From Mesorhizobium sp. (GTDB lineage Bacteria > Pseudomonadota > Alphaproteobacteria > Rhizobiales > Rhizobiaceae), in the NCBI GenBank assembly GCA_027492275.1, contig JAPUFC010000037.1, forward strand, positions 48,884 through 92,981: a stretch of 44,098 bases of DNA, in the 5' to 3' direction. Within the stretch, counting starts at the first letter, position 1. The number at the start of each line of letters is the position of its first letter. This document shows positions 22,163 through 30,643 of this stretch, piece by piece. The position numbers and the translations under genes were made by a program. The notes beneath the pieces were generated by a model. The model was not told where the DNA came from. It searched no databases and saw only the letters and a list, made by a program, of their open reading frames with translations.

Positions 22163-22848
22163 GCCTCATGACCGCCTACATCAAGCCGGACTGCATCCAT
22201 GTGTTTGCGGACGGCGCGTTCTACGACACCGAGACGGGCATTCTGATGCGTGTCGAAAACAAGATCTGCCCCCTGCCCGGCCTCAATGCCGTGTTTTCCA
22301 GCCGCGGCTCCTCGCCCGCCTTCGCGGGCTTCTACGCCGCGGTTGCTGCCTTCAGCTTCGAGGCCTTCGACGACCTGACCAACGCCCTTCCGGAGGTGTG
22401 GGCGGTGTTCGATGCGCTGATGGGCGACGTAGGGTGCGAGATCATGATCGCCGGCTGGTCCGAGTCGCGAGCCCGAGGCGAGGTCTATGCCCGTGCGACG
22501 CATGCCTACAGCAAATGGGGCGGCATGTCGGAGACGGGTGCTACCTACCGCTGGGTCGAGGGCGGCGTCTCCTTCGGCGTCGATGGCCGCGACTGGCCGG
22601 AAGGAGACCCGACCGAGGATAACTGCGCGCCCATGGTCGCGGCGATCGAAAAGGCCCGGTCTATCCAATACGACCTCCATTGCGGCGAGCAGGACACGGA
22701 GAACATGGGCTACGCCATCGGCGGGCACATTCAGCACGTCGTCTTGGGCTCGCACGTGATGGGCACGGAGATCCTGAAGGTCTGGCCGGATGTGATCGGG
22801 GAGCCGATCGCCCCGTTCCGCGTCGTGGCGGAGCCGCTGGCCGCGTAG
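22159..22848 (+). CDS. Ntn-hydrolase-like hypothetical protein (satellite)
   Basis: This 229-residue protein reads MSLMTAYIKPDCIHVFADGA, then VENKICPLPGLNAVFSSRGS and GCEIMIAGWSESRARGEVYA. The alternation resembles proteasome-like Ntn hydrolases found as accessory proteins in alphaproteobacterial phages. A candidate nucleophile Thr is not N-terminal, so catalysis is uncertain. It follows the tape measure directly and may be a virion accessory or regulator. Confidence 0.6.
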   Translation: MSLMTAYIKPDCIHVFADGAFYDTETGILMRVENKICPLPGLNAVFSSRGSSPAFAGFYAAVAAFSFEAFDDLTNALPEVWAVFDALMGDVGCEIMIAGWSESRARGEVYARATHAYSKWGGMSETGATYRWVEGGVSFGVDGRDWPEGDPTEDNCAPMVAAIEKARSIQYDLHCGEQDTENMGYAIGGHIQHVVLGSHVMGTEILKVWPDVIGEPIAPFRVVAEPLAA

Positions 22849-23214
22849 ACGAGCAAGCTCTGCCCCGAAGGGCATGCTTGACGATTTGAGCGAACAGGGT
22901 GATGTTGATCGCGGAGCTTGCAAACTCCCGAGACGATCCCTTGCCGGGGATTTGGTCTCAGTCGCGATAGGAATTCATCAGGCTTGCCGGCTTGATAATT
23001 CCGAAAATATTGACGCGCCCAGCCATGGGCGTGACCGGCACCACTATGCCGGGAAGGCCATGGCTATGCAATACCCCTTCGGGGGAAAGGCTATGGCGCA
23101 TGTTTCGCGACATGTTTGCAACTTCCCGGAGCCAGTGCCGACCGCTGGCATAGGTTTTCCGTACCGCACGGAAAACCCCGGCCTTGCAAAGCCGGCATTC
23201 GCGAAAGACTGAAA
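22849..23214. other. 366-bp gap with palindromes before the right-end regulatory genes
   Basis: No convincing gene is present. It contains a perfect 10-bp inverted repeat GGTTTTCCGT-N5-ACGGAAAACC (23153-23177), the imperfect palindrome CCGGCCTTGCAAAGCCGG just after it, and CGCCCA-GCCA-TGGGCG near 23020. A minus-strand frame (stop near 22958) of about 51 residues is possible but unsupported. The gap probably holds the promoter and operators of the genes at 23215-25773. Confidence 0.5.
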
Positions 23215-23559
23215 ATGCAAACTCACAACCTGACATTGGTGCATGATGACGATGCACCGTCCATCCGCACGCTTGCGGCCGAAATTGCCGAGCTTCGGCG
23301 ATCTGTCGAATATCTGATGCGCCGTGAAGCAGTTGGTCGAGCATCGCAGTCTGGCGCCCAACCCGACACAGTGGATTTGCTCTACGGTGTAGAGCCTATC
23401 CGGGCGTATATCTGCATGACGGCTGCGCAGGTGTACCATCTCCATGCGAGGGGGCAGTTGCCGACCTTCAAGATCGGCAAGAAGGTCTGCGCGCGCCGTT
23501 CCGATCTCGACATGTGGCTCGCAATACGAGCCGCCTCCGCCGTGGAGGCGAGGTCATGA
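23215..23559 (+). CDS. second AlpA/Xis-like HTH protein with N-terminal extension (satellite)
   Basis: In this 114-residue protein residues 1-50 form a probable coiled coil (IRTLAAEIAELRRSVEYLMR). Residues 54-105 repeat the fold of the left-end protein: DLLYGVEPIRAYICMTAAQV, then YHLHARGQLPTFKIGKKVCA and RRSDLDMWLA. Two paralogues near opposite ends suggest an antagonistic pair, such as directionality factor versus repressor, but this is inference. It overlaps the next gene by ATGA. Confidence 0.75.
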   Translation: MQTHNLTLVHDDDAPSIRTLAAEIAELRRSVEYLMRREAVGRASQSGAQPDTVDLLYGVEPIRAYICMTAAQVYHLHARGQLPTFKIGKKVCARRSDLDMWLAIRAASAVEARS

Positions 23560-23987
23560 CCCCGATCTCCAGAAGAACCGCCCTCACCGGCATGGCCTGC
23601 CTTTCCGCTGTGGCGAGCGCGGCCGAGGCGGCAGAACCGCCCATGACCCGCGTCCGGGCTGCGGCTCAAGCCTTGGCTGCCGCCCTCGCCGACGCGAATG
23701 ATGGCGGCGCGGACCTGTGGTGCGCCCACGTCCTCCCTGCCGGCATGCTTGATCATCCGATCATTCTTGAGCGCCGGGGCTGGCTTACAGCCGAACCGGC
23801 GCCTGCGGGCTACCATCAGGCGTGCGTGGAGTTCTTCCAGCGCTGCTCCCCTATCGAGCGGGCGTGGTTCCATGCCTTGCAACTGGCCGACGCCATGGAG
23901 GTTTTGCGCCCTGGCGCGGGATGGTGCGCCAAGGTGCGCCGGGATCTGGATGTTGTCGGCGCGTTTTCGGGAAAGGGGGTGCTGTGA
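23556..23987 (+). CDS. hypothetical protein with Tat-like N-terminus (satellite)
   Basis: This 143-residue protein starts MTPISRRTALTGMACLSAVA followed by SAAEAAEPP: twin arginines, a hydrophobic core and an AxA-like cleavage region, resembling a Tat signal. The rest includes LWCAHVLPAGMLDHPIILER and FHALQLADAMEVLRPGAGWC and is not recognised. An exported product would be unusual for a phage satellite and might act in the envelope. The signal could also be chance in a short Ala-rich start. Confidence 0.6.
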   Translation: MTPISRRTALTGMACLSAVASAAEAAEPPMTRVRAAAQALAAALADANDGGADLWCAHVLPAGMLDHPIILERRGWLTAEPAPAGYHQACVEFFQRCSPIERAWFHALQLADAMEVLRPGAGWCAKVRRDLDVVGAFSGKGVL

Positions 23988-24535
23988 TGGCCGCCTATAT
24001 CCCCGATCTTGTTTACGGCCTCATTCCCGGTTCCAGCGGTGAATTCGGCTTGGTTCCATGGCCTGCCCATATGCGCAGTCGCGAGGCGGTCTCGGTCCGG
24101 TCCGCCGAAAATATCGAAGCGGCTGGAGCGACACTGGCGAGCAATGGCGGCGTGTTCTTCCTGACGATCGACAGCCGCGATCGAACGACCGTCGTCACGA
24201 CAATCGAGCGGTTGATCAACCTGCTCGACGCCATCGACGGCGATCCCGATTTCGAAGTGATCGACGATCGCGAGGACGACAGCTGCGACACGGAAAGTGG
24301 CGGCGATGACGAGCCCTGGTTGGGCGCGGCAGAGCGCCACCCCGGGTCGTCCTGGCAGGACCGCAATCACACCCAAACCTGGTGGGCCCAGGATCGTTGC
24401 GAAGGCGTCGATCTCGAAGCCGAGAATGAGCATGGTCGCGAAGATTCGCTCGATGGCGGCGCGACGGAACACGGGGTGGCCGACGTAGACGCCATGCACG
24501 CGATGTTTGCGGCTTCCGGAACTCCCGTTCTGTAG
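23987..24535 (+). CDS. acidic hypothetical protein next to integrase
   Basis: The first half of this 182-residue protein contains VFFLTIDSRDRTTVVTTIER, then LINLLDAIDGDPDFEVIDDR. The second half is acidic and disordered (EDDSCDTESGGDDEPWLGAA), with NHTQTWWAQDRCEGVDLEAE. The pattern 'DDEP.LG..E.H....W..G...D.E' is common in Hyphomicrobiales genomes and has no known function. It overlaps the gene upstream by one base and is followed by the integrase after about 60 bases. Confidence 0.6.
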   Translation: MAAYIPDLVYGLIPGSSGEFGLVPWPAHMRSREAVSVRSAENIEAAGATLASNGGVFFLTIDSRDRTTVVTTIERLINLLDAIDGDPDFEVIDDREDDSCDTESGGDDEPWLGAAERHPGSSWQDRNHTQTWWAQDRCEGVDLEAENEHGREDSLDGGATEHGVADVDAMHAMFAASGTPVL

Positions 24536-24597
24536 TTCCCCCACAATCGGCCCGGCCGCATCCCGGCCGGGCTTCCCTCTCATGAAAGGATTGAACG

Positions 24598-25773
24598 ATG
24601 GCGAGTGTTCGCAAGCGGACGTGGACGCACAAGGGCGTCCAGAAAACGGCATGGATAGTCGACTACACCGACCAGAACGGCAACCGGCGGCAGAAGACCT
24701 TCGAGAAGAAGAAGGACGCGGACTATCAGCGCACCAAAATCACGAGCGAGATCCAGCGCGGGGAGCACATTCCCGACTCGGCCACCATCACCGTGTCGGA
24801 GGCGCTGGACCTCTGGCTTCAAAACTGCGACGCGCGCGTTGCGATCAAGGATCGCATTCGACCGGCCACTGTGATGAACTTCAGGAGCTGGGCGAAGAAC
24901 CATATCCAGCCGACACTTGGCCCGAAGCTGCTGACGCAGCTGACCTTCCATGTCGTCCAGAAGTGGATCGACGATCTGGCCATGGATCGCGCGAAGCCGC
25001 GCTCGCACAAGACCATCACCAACGTTCTGGTGTGTCTCAGCCTCATGTTGAAGCATGCCTACACGCGCGGCTACGTCGCCCGCAACATCATGCGGGAGCA
25101 TCAATTCCGGGTGCCAGGGAAGCCATCGGGGCGTATCGCCGTACCCGAGAAGGCCGAAGTGAAGCGGCTGCTCGATTGCGCACGGGGAAGCCAGGGGCCG
25201 GGCGGTGTTGCTGCCTATCTCCGGCCGATGCTGATGACAGCGACCTTTTCCGGCTTGCGCCAGGGCGAGCTCCGCGCCCTGCTCTGGGCGAACGTCGATT
25301 TCGACAAGCGCCTGATCAAGGTCAGGCATTCCGCCGACATCCTCGGTCGCATCAACGATCCGAAGACCGAGGCCGGCTTGCGGGATGTGCCGATGTCGCC
25401 TCAGTTGGTGCAGGAACTTCGGCTTTGGAAAGTCGCGCAGCGGCCGAACAAGGCGGGTCTCGTGTTCACGACGCGCAGCGGTGCGCCGATCCGGCAGGGA
25501 TCGATCCACCAGAGCTGGAGCCGGCTCCAGCACCGCGCCGAGAACGACGGTAAAGGCACCACGACCCTGCCGAAGAGCAAATATCACTTCCATGCCCTTC
25601 GCCATGTCTGCGCCAGCCTGTTGATCGAGGCGGGTTTGCCGCCGAAGCGCGTCCAGACGATCATGGGGCACACGTCGGTGCAGATGACCTTCGATCTGTA
25701 CGGCCATCTGTTCGAGGATTCCGCACTCGTGGATGCCGCCATGGACAAGATCGGAGCCGGCATCGTCGCATGA
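24598..25773 (+). CDS. int: tyrosine-family integrase of the satellite
   Basis: This 391-residue protein has an AP2-like N-terminal arm-binding part (WIVDYTDQNGNRRQKTFEKK), a SAM-like core-binding domain at about 65-165, and a catalytic domain with Arg221 (SGLRQGEL), Lys256, His332-x-x-Arg335 (HALRH), His358 (MGHTS) and nucleophile Tyr368. All catalytic residues are present. It lies 58 bp from the attR core, as expected for an integrase whose attP abuts int. It should recombine the 16-bp core in the helper's terL. Confidence 0.95.
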   Translation: MASVRKRTWTHKGVQKTAWIVDYTDQNGNRRQKTFEKKKDADYQRTKITSEIQRGEHIPDSATITVSEALDLWLQNCDARVAIKDRIRPATVMNFRSWAKNHIQPTLGPKLLTQLTFHVVQKWIDDLAMDRAKPRSHKTITNVLVCLSLMLKHAYTRGYVARNIMREHQFRVPGKPSGRIAVPEKAEVKRLLDCARGSQGPGGVAAYLRPMLMTATFSGLRQGELRALLWANVDFDKRLIKVRHSADILGRINDPKTEAGLRDVPMSPQLVQELRLWKVAQRPNKAGLVFTTRSGAPIRQGSIHQSWSRLQHRAENDGKGTTTLPKSKYHFHALRHVCASLLIEAGLPPKRVQTIMGHTSVQMTFDLYGHLFEDSALVDAAMDKIGAGIVA

Positions 25774-25831
25774 TTTGCGGCAAGCCTGCGACATGGCGAC
25801 TGTAAGTCATTGATTTTGTTCAATTGATATC

Positions 25832-25847
25832 TGGTTCCCAAGAAAAA
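25832..25847 (+). repeat. attR core (16 bp)
   Basis: This is the second copy of TGGTTCCCAAGAAAAA, immediately followed by TTCGAAGACGACC, the terL continuation encoding N-S-K-T-T. The element side (GTAAGTCATTGATTTTG) shares TAAGTC with the left element end, a possible integrase arm site. Confidence 0.9.
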
Positions 25848-27264
25848 TTCGAAGACGACCTACGTCGCAGCGCTCGGTTTGACCGCGTTGTTCATGGAGG
25901 ATGCGCCGAACCGGCAGATGCTGATCGTCGCGCCGAGCCAGAATATCTCGGAGCGGTGCTTCGACCAGGCGCAGGGCATGATCCGCCTCGACGAGCGGCT
26001 GAAAGCGATCTTTCATGTGCAGGACAATCTCAAGCGCGTGACGCGCCGGCAAACCGGCACCGCCCTCGATGTCAAGTCCTTCGACACATCGATCCTCGTC
26101 GGCGAAATCCCGGTGCTAACGATCATCGACGAGTTGCACGAGCTGGGCAAAAAGAAGGGTGCGCCCGCAGTCATGCAGCAAATCCGCGGTGGTGGTATAA
26201 CGATGCAGGGCGGCCAGACGCTCATGATCACGACGCAGTCGGACATCGCGCCGACCGGCATCTGGAAAACCGAGTTGGCAAAGGCGCGCGCTATTCGCGA
26301 CGGTCGCGGCGGCCCGTCACCCATCATGTTGCCAGTGCTCTACGAGTTCCCGCGGGAATTGCAGCTTGACGAAACCTATTGGCGCAAGCAGCGGAACTGG
26401 AACCACCTGCTTCCGAACAGGGGCCGGTCCATCGATCTGCACCGCCTGATCGATGACTATGAGAACAACGGCAGGGCCACCAAAGAAGCCGAGCAGATCT
26501 GGGTTTCGCAGCATCTTAACGTCGAGATCGGCGTCGGTCTTGGCGATGAGGGTTGGGGCGGCGCTGAATTCTGGAGCCTACGGGCCGACAGGACGTTGAC
26601 GCTCGAATCGCTGATGCAGCGCTGCGATGTAGCCGTCGTCGGCGGCGACGGCGGCGGCTTGGATGACCTTTTCGGCGTCTGTGTCATCGGCCGGGAGAAG
26701 GTGACGCGCCGCTGGCTGGTATGGTGCCATGCCTTCGCCCATCCCAAGGTTTTGGAGCGGCGCGCGGAGATCGCGCCTCAGCTCAAGGATTTCCAGGCCG
26801 AAGGGTCTCTCACCTTCTGCGATGTGTCCGAATACGTCACGCGCATCGCGCGCATCGCCTCGAAGCTGCGAGATGCCGGTCTCCTGCCGGAGAAGAATGC
26901 GGTCGGCTTCGACCCGAACAACATCGCTGCGTTCGTTGACGCCCTCGCGCTGGTAGGGATCGACGGACCGATGCTGCATCGCCTTCGCCAGGGACCTGCG
27001 TTGTCGCCAGCGCTCTGGGGCCTTGAGCACAAGCTCTCGGACAACACGATCAGCCATGACGGCTCGGCGATGATGGATTGGTGTGTTGGTAACGTGAAGA
27101 TCGAGATCAAGGGCAACGGCAACATGGCGACGAAGCAGGCTGCCGGCAGGGCCAAGATCGATCCCGTCATCGCGATGCTGTGCGCAGCCATCTTGATGAG
27201 CTGGAACCCAGAAGGCCAGGCGGACATCTCCGACTTCCTGAAGAACGGGCTTATGGTCGCATGA
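25834..27264 (+). pseudogene. terL: 3' fragment of large terminase gene
   Basis: It begins inside the core repeat with V-P-K-K-N-S-K-T-T, the second half of the Walker A loop. It continues through LTIIDELHELGKKKG (Walker B with catalytic Glu), TTQSD (coupling motif) and a nuclease domain (VVGGDGGGLDDLFGVCVIGR, VGFDPNN). An in-frame TGA lies just upstream in element sequence. Without the 5' part no complete ATPase is made; a truncated product from TTG 25879 or a later ATG could keep only the nuclease. After excision it rejoins the 5' fragment in frame. Confidence 0.93.
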
Positions 27265-28514
27265 GCTGGCTGTCGCTCTGGTGGCGCAAGCCTGCTTTGA
27301 AGGTGCAGGACCCGGAGAACTCCCGTCGCGGCTTGTCGCGGTCGTATTCCGGCCGTGATGTCGGGGCCGAAGGTGCCATGAACCTGGCAGCGTGGTGGGC
27401 GTGCGTGCGCCTGAATTCGCAGACGGTCGCGACCCTGCCCTGCGGATTTTTTGAACGTAAGGCAGACGGCAGCAAGGTCCAGGCGACCAGCCATCCGCTC
27501 TATGCGCTTCTGCATGACAGCCCGAATGCGGATCAGACCGCCGTCGAATTCCTGGAAGGGATGGTGGCGGCCATTTGTACCAACGGCAATGCCTATGCGC
27601 GGAAGGAATTCGGCGTTGACGGCAAGACCATTGTGGCGCTGACGCCGCTGCCGTCGGCCCCTGGCGCGATGAATGTGCGCCGCGACGATCTAGGGAGGCT
27701 GCGATATCGATACGTGTATCGCGGCAAGACCTATGACGACACGGAAGATCGGATTTTTCACGTGCGTGGCTTCGGCGACGGTGGCGATCTCGGCCTCTCT
27801 CCCGTAGCAATGGCGCGCCAGACGCTTGGGCTTGCCGACGCGATCACGGCATCAGCCGGATCGACGTTCAGGAATGGCATGAAGGCGTCCGTGTTCTTCA
27901 CCGCCCCGCCGAATGTGAAGATGGATGCCGACAGTCGGAAGGATTTCCGCAAGACGTTCATCGAGCCATATGTCGGGGCCGAGGCCGAGGCCTCGGCTGG
28001 GCTTCTCGAGCACGGGTTTGACGTCAAGACGGTGAGCCTACCTCCCAAGGATGCGGAGATGCTGCTGTCGTGGAAGTTCTCGGTAGAGGAGATCTGCCGC
28101 TGGCATGGGACGCCGCCCGTCCTGATTGGACATGCCGCCGAAGGGCAAACGATGTGGGGATCGGGAATCGAGCAGATCATGCTCGGTTGGCTGACCCTCG
28201 GATTGCGGCCGATTATGACGCGACTTGAGCAGGCGATCAAGAAGCGGCTGCTGCGGCCGGAAGAGCGGCTACGATACTTCGCCGAGTTCAACGTCGAGGG
28301 ACTGTTGCGGGCCGACAGCGCCGGCCGCGCCGCCATGCTCTCGTCGCTCGGGCAGAACGGCTACATCACACGTAATGAAGGCCGCGCGCTCGATAACCGC
28401 CCGCCAATGGATGGCGGCGATGTGCTGACCGTTCAATCCAACCTCGTTCCGCTTCCAATGCTCGGCAAGCAGCCGCCGCGAGCGGTCCAGCCCGCACCGG
28501 GCGATCCGATCTAG
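27261..28514 (+). CDS. HK97-family portal protein
   Basis: This 417-residue protein matches the family: AWWACVRLNSQTVATLPCGF at about 45-64, HPLYALLHDSPNADQTAVEF, NGNAYARKEFG, and SVEEICRWHGTPPVLIG. The portal forms the dodecameric DNA gate at one capsid vertex. It overlaps the terL stop by four bases. The satellite has no counterpart and would have to use this one. Confidence 0.95.
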   Translation: MSWLSLWWRKPALKVQDPENSRRGLSRSYSGRDVGAEGAMNLAAWWACVRLNSQTVATLPCGFFERKADGSKVQATSHPLYALLHDSPNADQTAVEFLEGMVAAICTNGNAYARKEFGVDGKTIVALTPLPSAPGAMNVRRDDLGRLRYRYVYRGKTYDDTEDRIFHVRGFGDGGDLGLSPVAMARQTLGLADAITASAGSTFRNGMKASVFFTAPPNVKMDADSRKDFRKTFIEPYVGAEAEASAGLLEHGFDVKTVSLPPKDAEMLLSWKFSVEEICRWHGTPPVLIGHAAEGQTMWGSGIEQIMLGWLTLGLRPIMTRLEQAIKKRLLRPEERLRYFAEFNVEGLLRADSAGRAAMLSSLGQNGYITRNEGRALDNRPPMDGGDVLTVQSNLVPLPMLGKQPPRAVQPAPGDPI

Positions 28515-28523
28515 GAGAGACCA

Positions 28524-29207
28524 GTGAAGACCAAGGATTTCGCCCTGGAGGTCAAGGACCTCTCGGAAGACGGCACCTTTGAAGGCTACGGCTCGATCTT
28601 CAACAACGTCGACAGCTACGGCGAAAAGGTTGTTCCGGGCGCATTTATCGAAAGCCTTGCGAAGCACCGTCGCGAAGGCTCGTCGGTGTTGATGTTGTGG
28701 CAGCACAACCCAAACGAGCCGATCGGCGTGTGGGAAGACCTTGCCGAGGATGCCAAAGGGCTGTGGGGCAAGGGCCGCCTGCTCGTCGAGGTCCAGCGTG
28801 CCAAGGAAGTTCACGTGCTGATGAAGAACAAGGCCATCCGTGGCCTGTCCATCGGATATCGTGAGATCGATGCCGATCAGGATAATGCGGTTCGGCTGCT
28901 GAAGAAGCTGGATCTCTGGGAGATCAGCCCCGTCTCGTTCCCGGCGAACCGGCGGGCGCGCGTCGAGTCTGTCAAATCCGAGCGCATGGAAGAGTTCGCC
29001 CGTCGCCTGCGCGATGGTGAGCCCATGCCCGTCAAGGAATTCGAGAATATCCTGCGTGAGGCAGGTGTTCCGAAAAGCATGGCCGTGCAGATCGCCTCGC
29101 ACGGTTATGCGAAGGCCATTCGGAGCGAGTCCGAGGGCAGCAAGGCGACCGAACCCGCTCTTTCCGCGCTACGCGCGGCTGTGAGCGCCTTCAAGCCCGC
29201 GTCCTGA
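28524..29207 (+). CDS. HK97-type prohead protease (outer phage)
   Basis: This 227-residue protein has GTFEGYGSIFNNVDSYGEKV at about 15-34, VLMLWQHNPNEPIGVW with the catalytic His, RGLSIGY with the Ser, and LWEISPVSFPANRRARV. It processes the capsid delta domain. The start has AGGAGAGACC upstream. It is homologous to the satellite protease at 17453-18130. Confidence 0.95.
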   Translation: MKTKDFALEVKDLSEDGTFEGYGSIFNNVDSYGEKVVPGAFIESLAKHRREGSSVLMLWQHNPNEPIGVWEDLAEDAKGLWGKGRLLVEVQRAKEVHVLMKNKAIRGLSIGYREIDADQDNAVRLLKKLDLWEISPVSFPANRRARVESVKSERMEEFARRLRDGEPMPVKEFENILREAGVPKSMAVQIASHGYAKAIRSESEGSKATEPALSALRAAVSAFKPAS

Positions 29208-29219
29208 AAGGACCCCGTC

Positions 29220-30626
29220 ATGAAACTTAACTTCTCCGCCATGCTGGCGGTGGCGTGCATCGCTGCCCTCGGCATTTTCACGGCCTCCGGCGCGCATGCT
29301 GCCGCCGGCTTCCTCAATGCCGGTGATTTCGCCGCGCTCGCGCCGTTTGCGGCCATCGGTGCCGGCGGTATCGCCCGCATCGCGTCTGGCGTCGGGCCGC
29401 GCATCTTCTTCGCGCCGCCTGACGAGAAAGGCCTGGAAGACCTTGCGATCGACCTGAAAAAGGCCGCCGACCAGGTCAAAGAGCAGGCCGAAAAGACCAA
29501 TACCGAGTTGAAGAACCTCGGCAAGGTCACGGAAGAGACCAAGAAGGCGGCCGACGAAGCGCTTGTCAAGCACGGCGAGCTGTCGGCTCGGATGACCGAG
29601 ATCGAACAGAAACTCGTGCGTGCGCCCGGCCAGCCTGAACGCAAAAAGACCTTCGGCGAAATGGTCGCCGAGCACGACGACTTCAAAGCCTTTGCCGCGA
29701 AGAAGCCGTCTAAGGGCAGCATCAGCATCCCGGTGAAGGCGATCATCTCTGCCTTGACGACCGATGCCAACGGCTCGGCCGGCGACCTGATCGTGCCGCA
29801 GCGCCAGGCGGGGATCATCGCCCCGCCGCAGCGACGCATGACCATCCGCGACCTGCTGACGCCGGGCCGCACCGCCTCCAACGCGATCCAGTACGTCAAG
29901 GAGACCGGCTTCACCAACTCGGCGGCGACGGTTTCGGAGACGGCCGGTACAACCAAGCCGCAGTCGGAGATCAAGTTCGATCTTATGACGACGGCCGTCA
30001 CCACCATCGCCCATTGGGTGCTGGCGACGAAGCAGATCCTCGACGACGTGCCGCAGCTCCAGTCCTATATTGACGGGCGCCTGCGCTACGGACTGATGTA
30101 CGTCGAGGAGAACCAGCTTCTCAACGGCGCTGGAACCGGCACTGACCTGAACGGCATCTATACGCAGGCATCTGCGTACGCCGCTCCGATTGTCCCGACT
30201 GCGGCGGGCAACCTGACGAAGATCGACATCATCCGTCTGGCGATCCTTCAGTCCTTCCTTGCCGAGTTCCCGGCGAACGGCATCACAATGCATCCCTCCG
30301 ATTGGGCGGATATCGAGCTGACCAAGACCGACGAGGGCGCCTACCTGTTCGCCAATCCGCAGGGCGGCACGGAGCCGCGCCTGTGGCGTCTGCCGGTGGT
30401 CGAGACGCAGGCCATGACGATCGACAAGTTCCTCGTCGGCGCCTTCCAGCTCGGCGCGCAGATCTTCGATCGCGAAGACGCCAACGTCGAGCTGTCGACG
30501 GAGGACAGCGATAACTTCCGCAAGAACCTCGTGACGATCCGCGCGGAGGAGCGCCTGGCGCTCGCCGTGTACCGTCCCGAGGCCTTCGTGAAGGGCGACT
30601 TCAGCGACGCGCTTGCCGCAACCTGA
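29220..30626 (+). CDS. HK97-fold major capsid protein (outer phage)
   Basis: In this 468-residue protein the start is unusual: MKLNFSAMLAVACIAALGIF followed by TASGAHAAAGF looks like a signal peptide. Next come a hydrophobic stretch and the coiled-coil delta domain (LKKAADQVKEQAEKTNTELK). The mature capsid starts around SKGSISIPVKAIISALTTDA, with QILDDVPQLQSYIDGRLRYG and TEDSDNFRKNLVTIRAEERL. GAAAGGACC before the ATG supports this start. Confidence 0.93.
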   Translation: MKLNFSAMLAVACIAALGIFTASGAHAAAGFLNAGDFAALAPFAAIGAGGIARIASGVGPRIFFAPPDEKGLEDLAIDLKKAADQVKEQAEKTNTELKNLGKVTEETKKAADEALVKHGELSARMTEIEQKLVRAPGQPERKKTFGEMVAEHDDFKAFAAKKPSKGSISIPVKAIISALTTDANGSAGDLIVPQRQAGIIAPPQRRMTIRDLLTPGRTASNAIQYVKETGFTNSAATVSETAGTTKPQSEIKFDLMTTAVTTIAHWVLATKQILDDVPQLQSYIDGRLRYGLMYVEENQLLNGAGTGTDLNGIYTQASAYAAPIVPTAAGNLTKIDIIRLAILQSFLAEFPANGITMHPSDWADIELTKTDEGAYLFANPQGGTEPRLWRLPVVETQAMTIDKFLVGAFQLGAQIFDREDANVELSTEDSDNFRKNLVTIRAEERLALAVYRPEAFVKGDFSDALAAT

Positions 30627-30643
30627 TCGGTCGGCTGACCAAG

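Larger units (their letters stand above)
14796..25847 (+). mobile_element. 11.0-kb integrated phage satellite (capsid-encoding, PICI-like) inside terL
   Basis: The element is bounded by the direct repeat TGGTTCCCAAGAAAAA at 14796-14811 and 25832-25847 and is 11,036 bp from repeat to repeat. Order: AlpA/Xis-like gene, initiator with iterons, cos-like copy, zinc-finger protein, prohead protease, capsid, tail chaperone, HK97-gp10, short tape measure, accessory genes, tyrosine integrase. All genes run rightward, like the host terL. Portal, terL, tail tube, connector and baseplate genes are missing. Gene content resembles capsid-forming phage-inducible islands, but a shortened prophage is a possible alternative. 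Confidence 0.88.

Noticed and set aside
22958-23344. Minus-strand frame in the satellite gap
   Set aside because: It overlaps the HTH gene antisense and no family or ribosome site supports it; a shorter 51-residue frame inside it remains possible but unproven.
14796-25847. Intein or group I intron in terL
   Set aside because: Inteins and introns are known to target terminase ATPase motifs, but this insert is 11 kb, has stop codons at both junctions, a 16-bp target duplication and an integrase.
14796-25847. Artificial join of two prophages by misassembly
   Set aside because: Cannot be excluded without reads, but the exact in-frame restoration of terL and the integrase adjacent to attR are unlikely by error.
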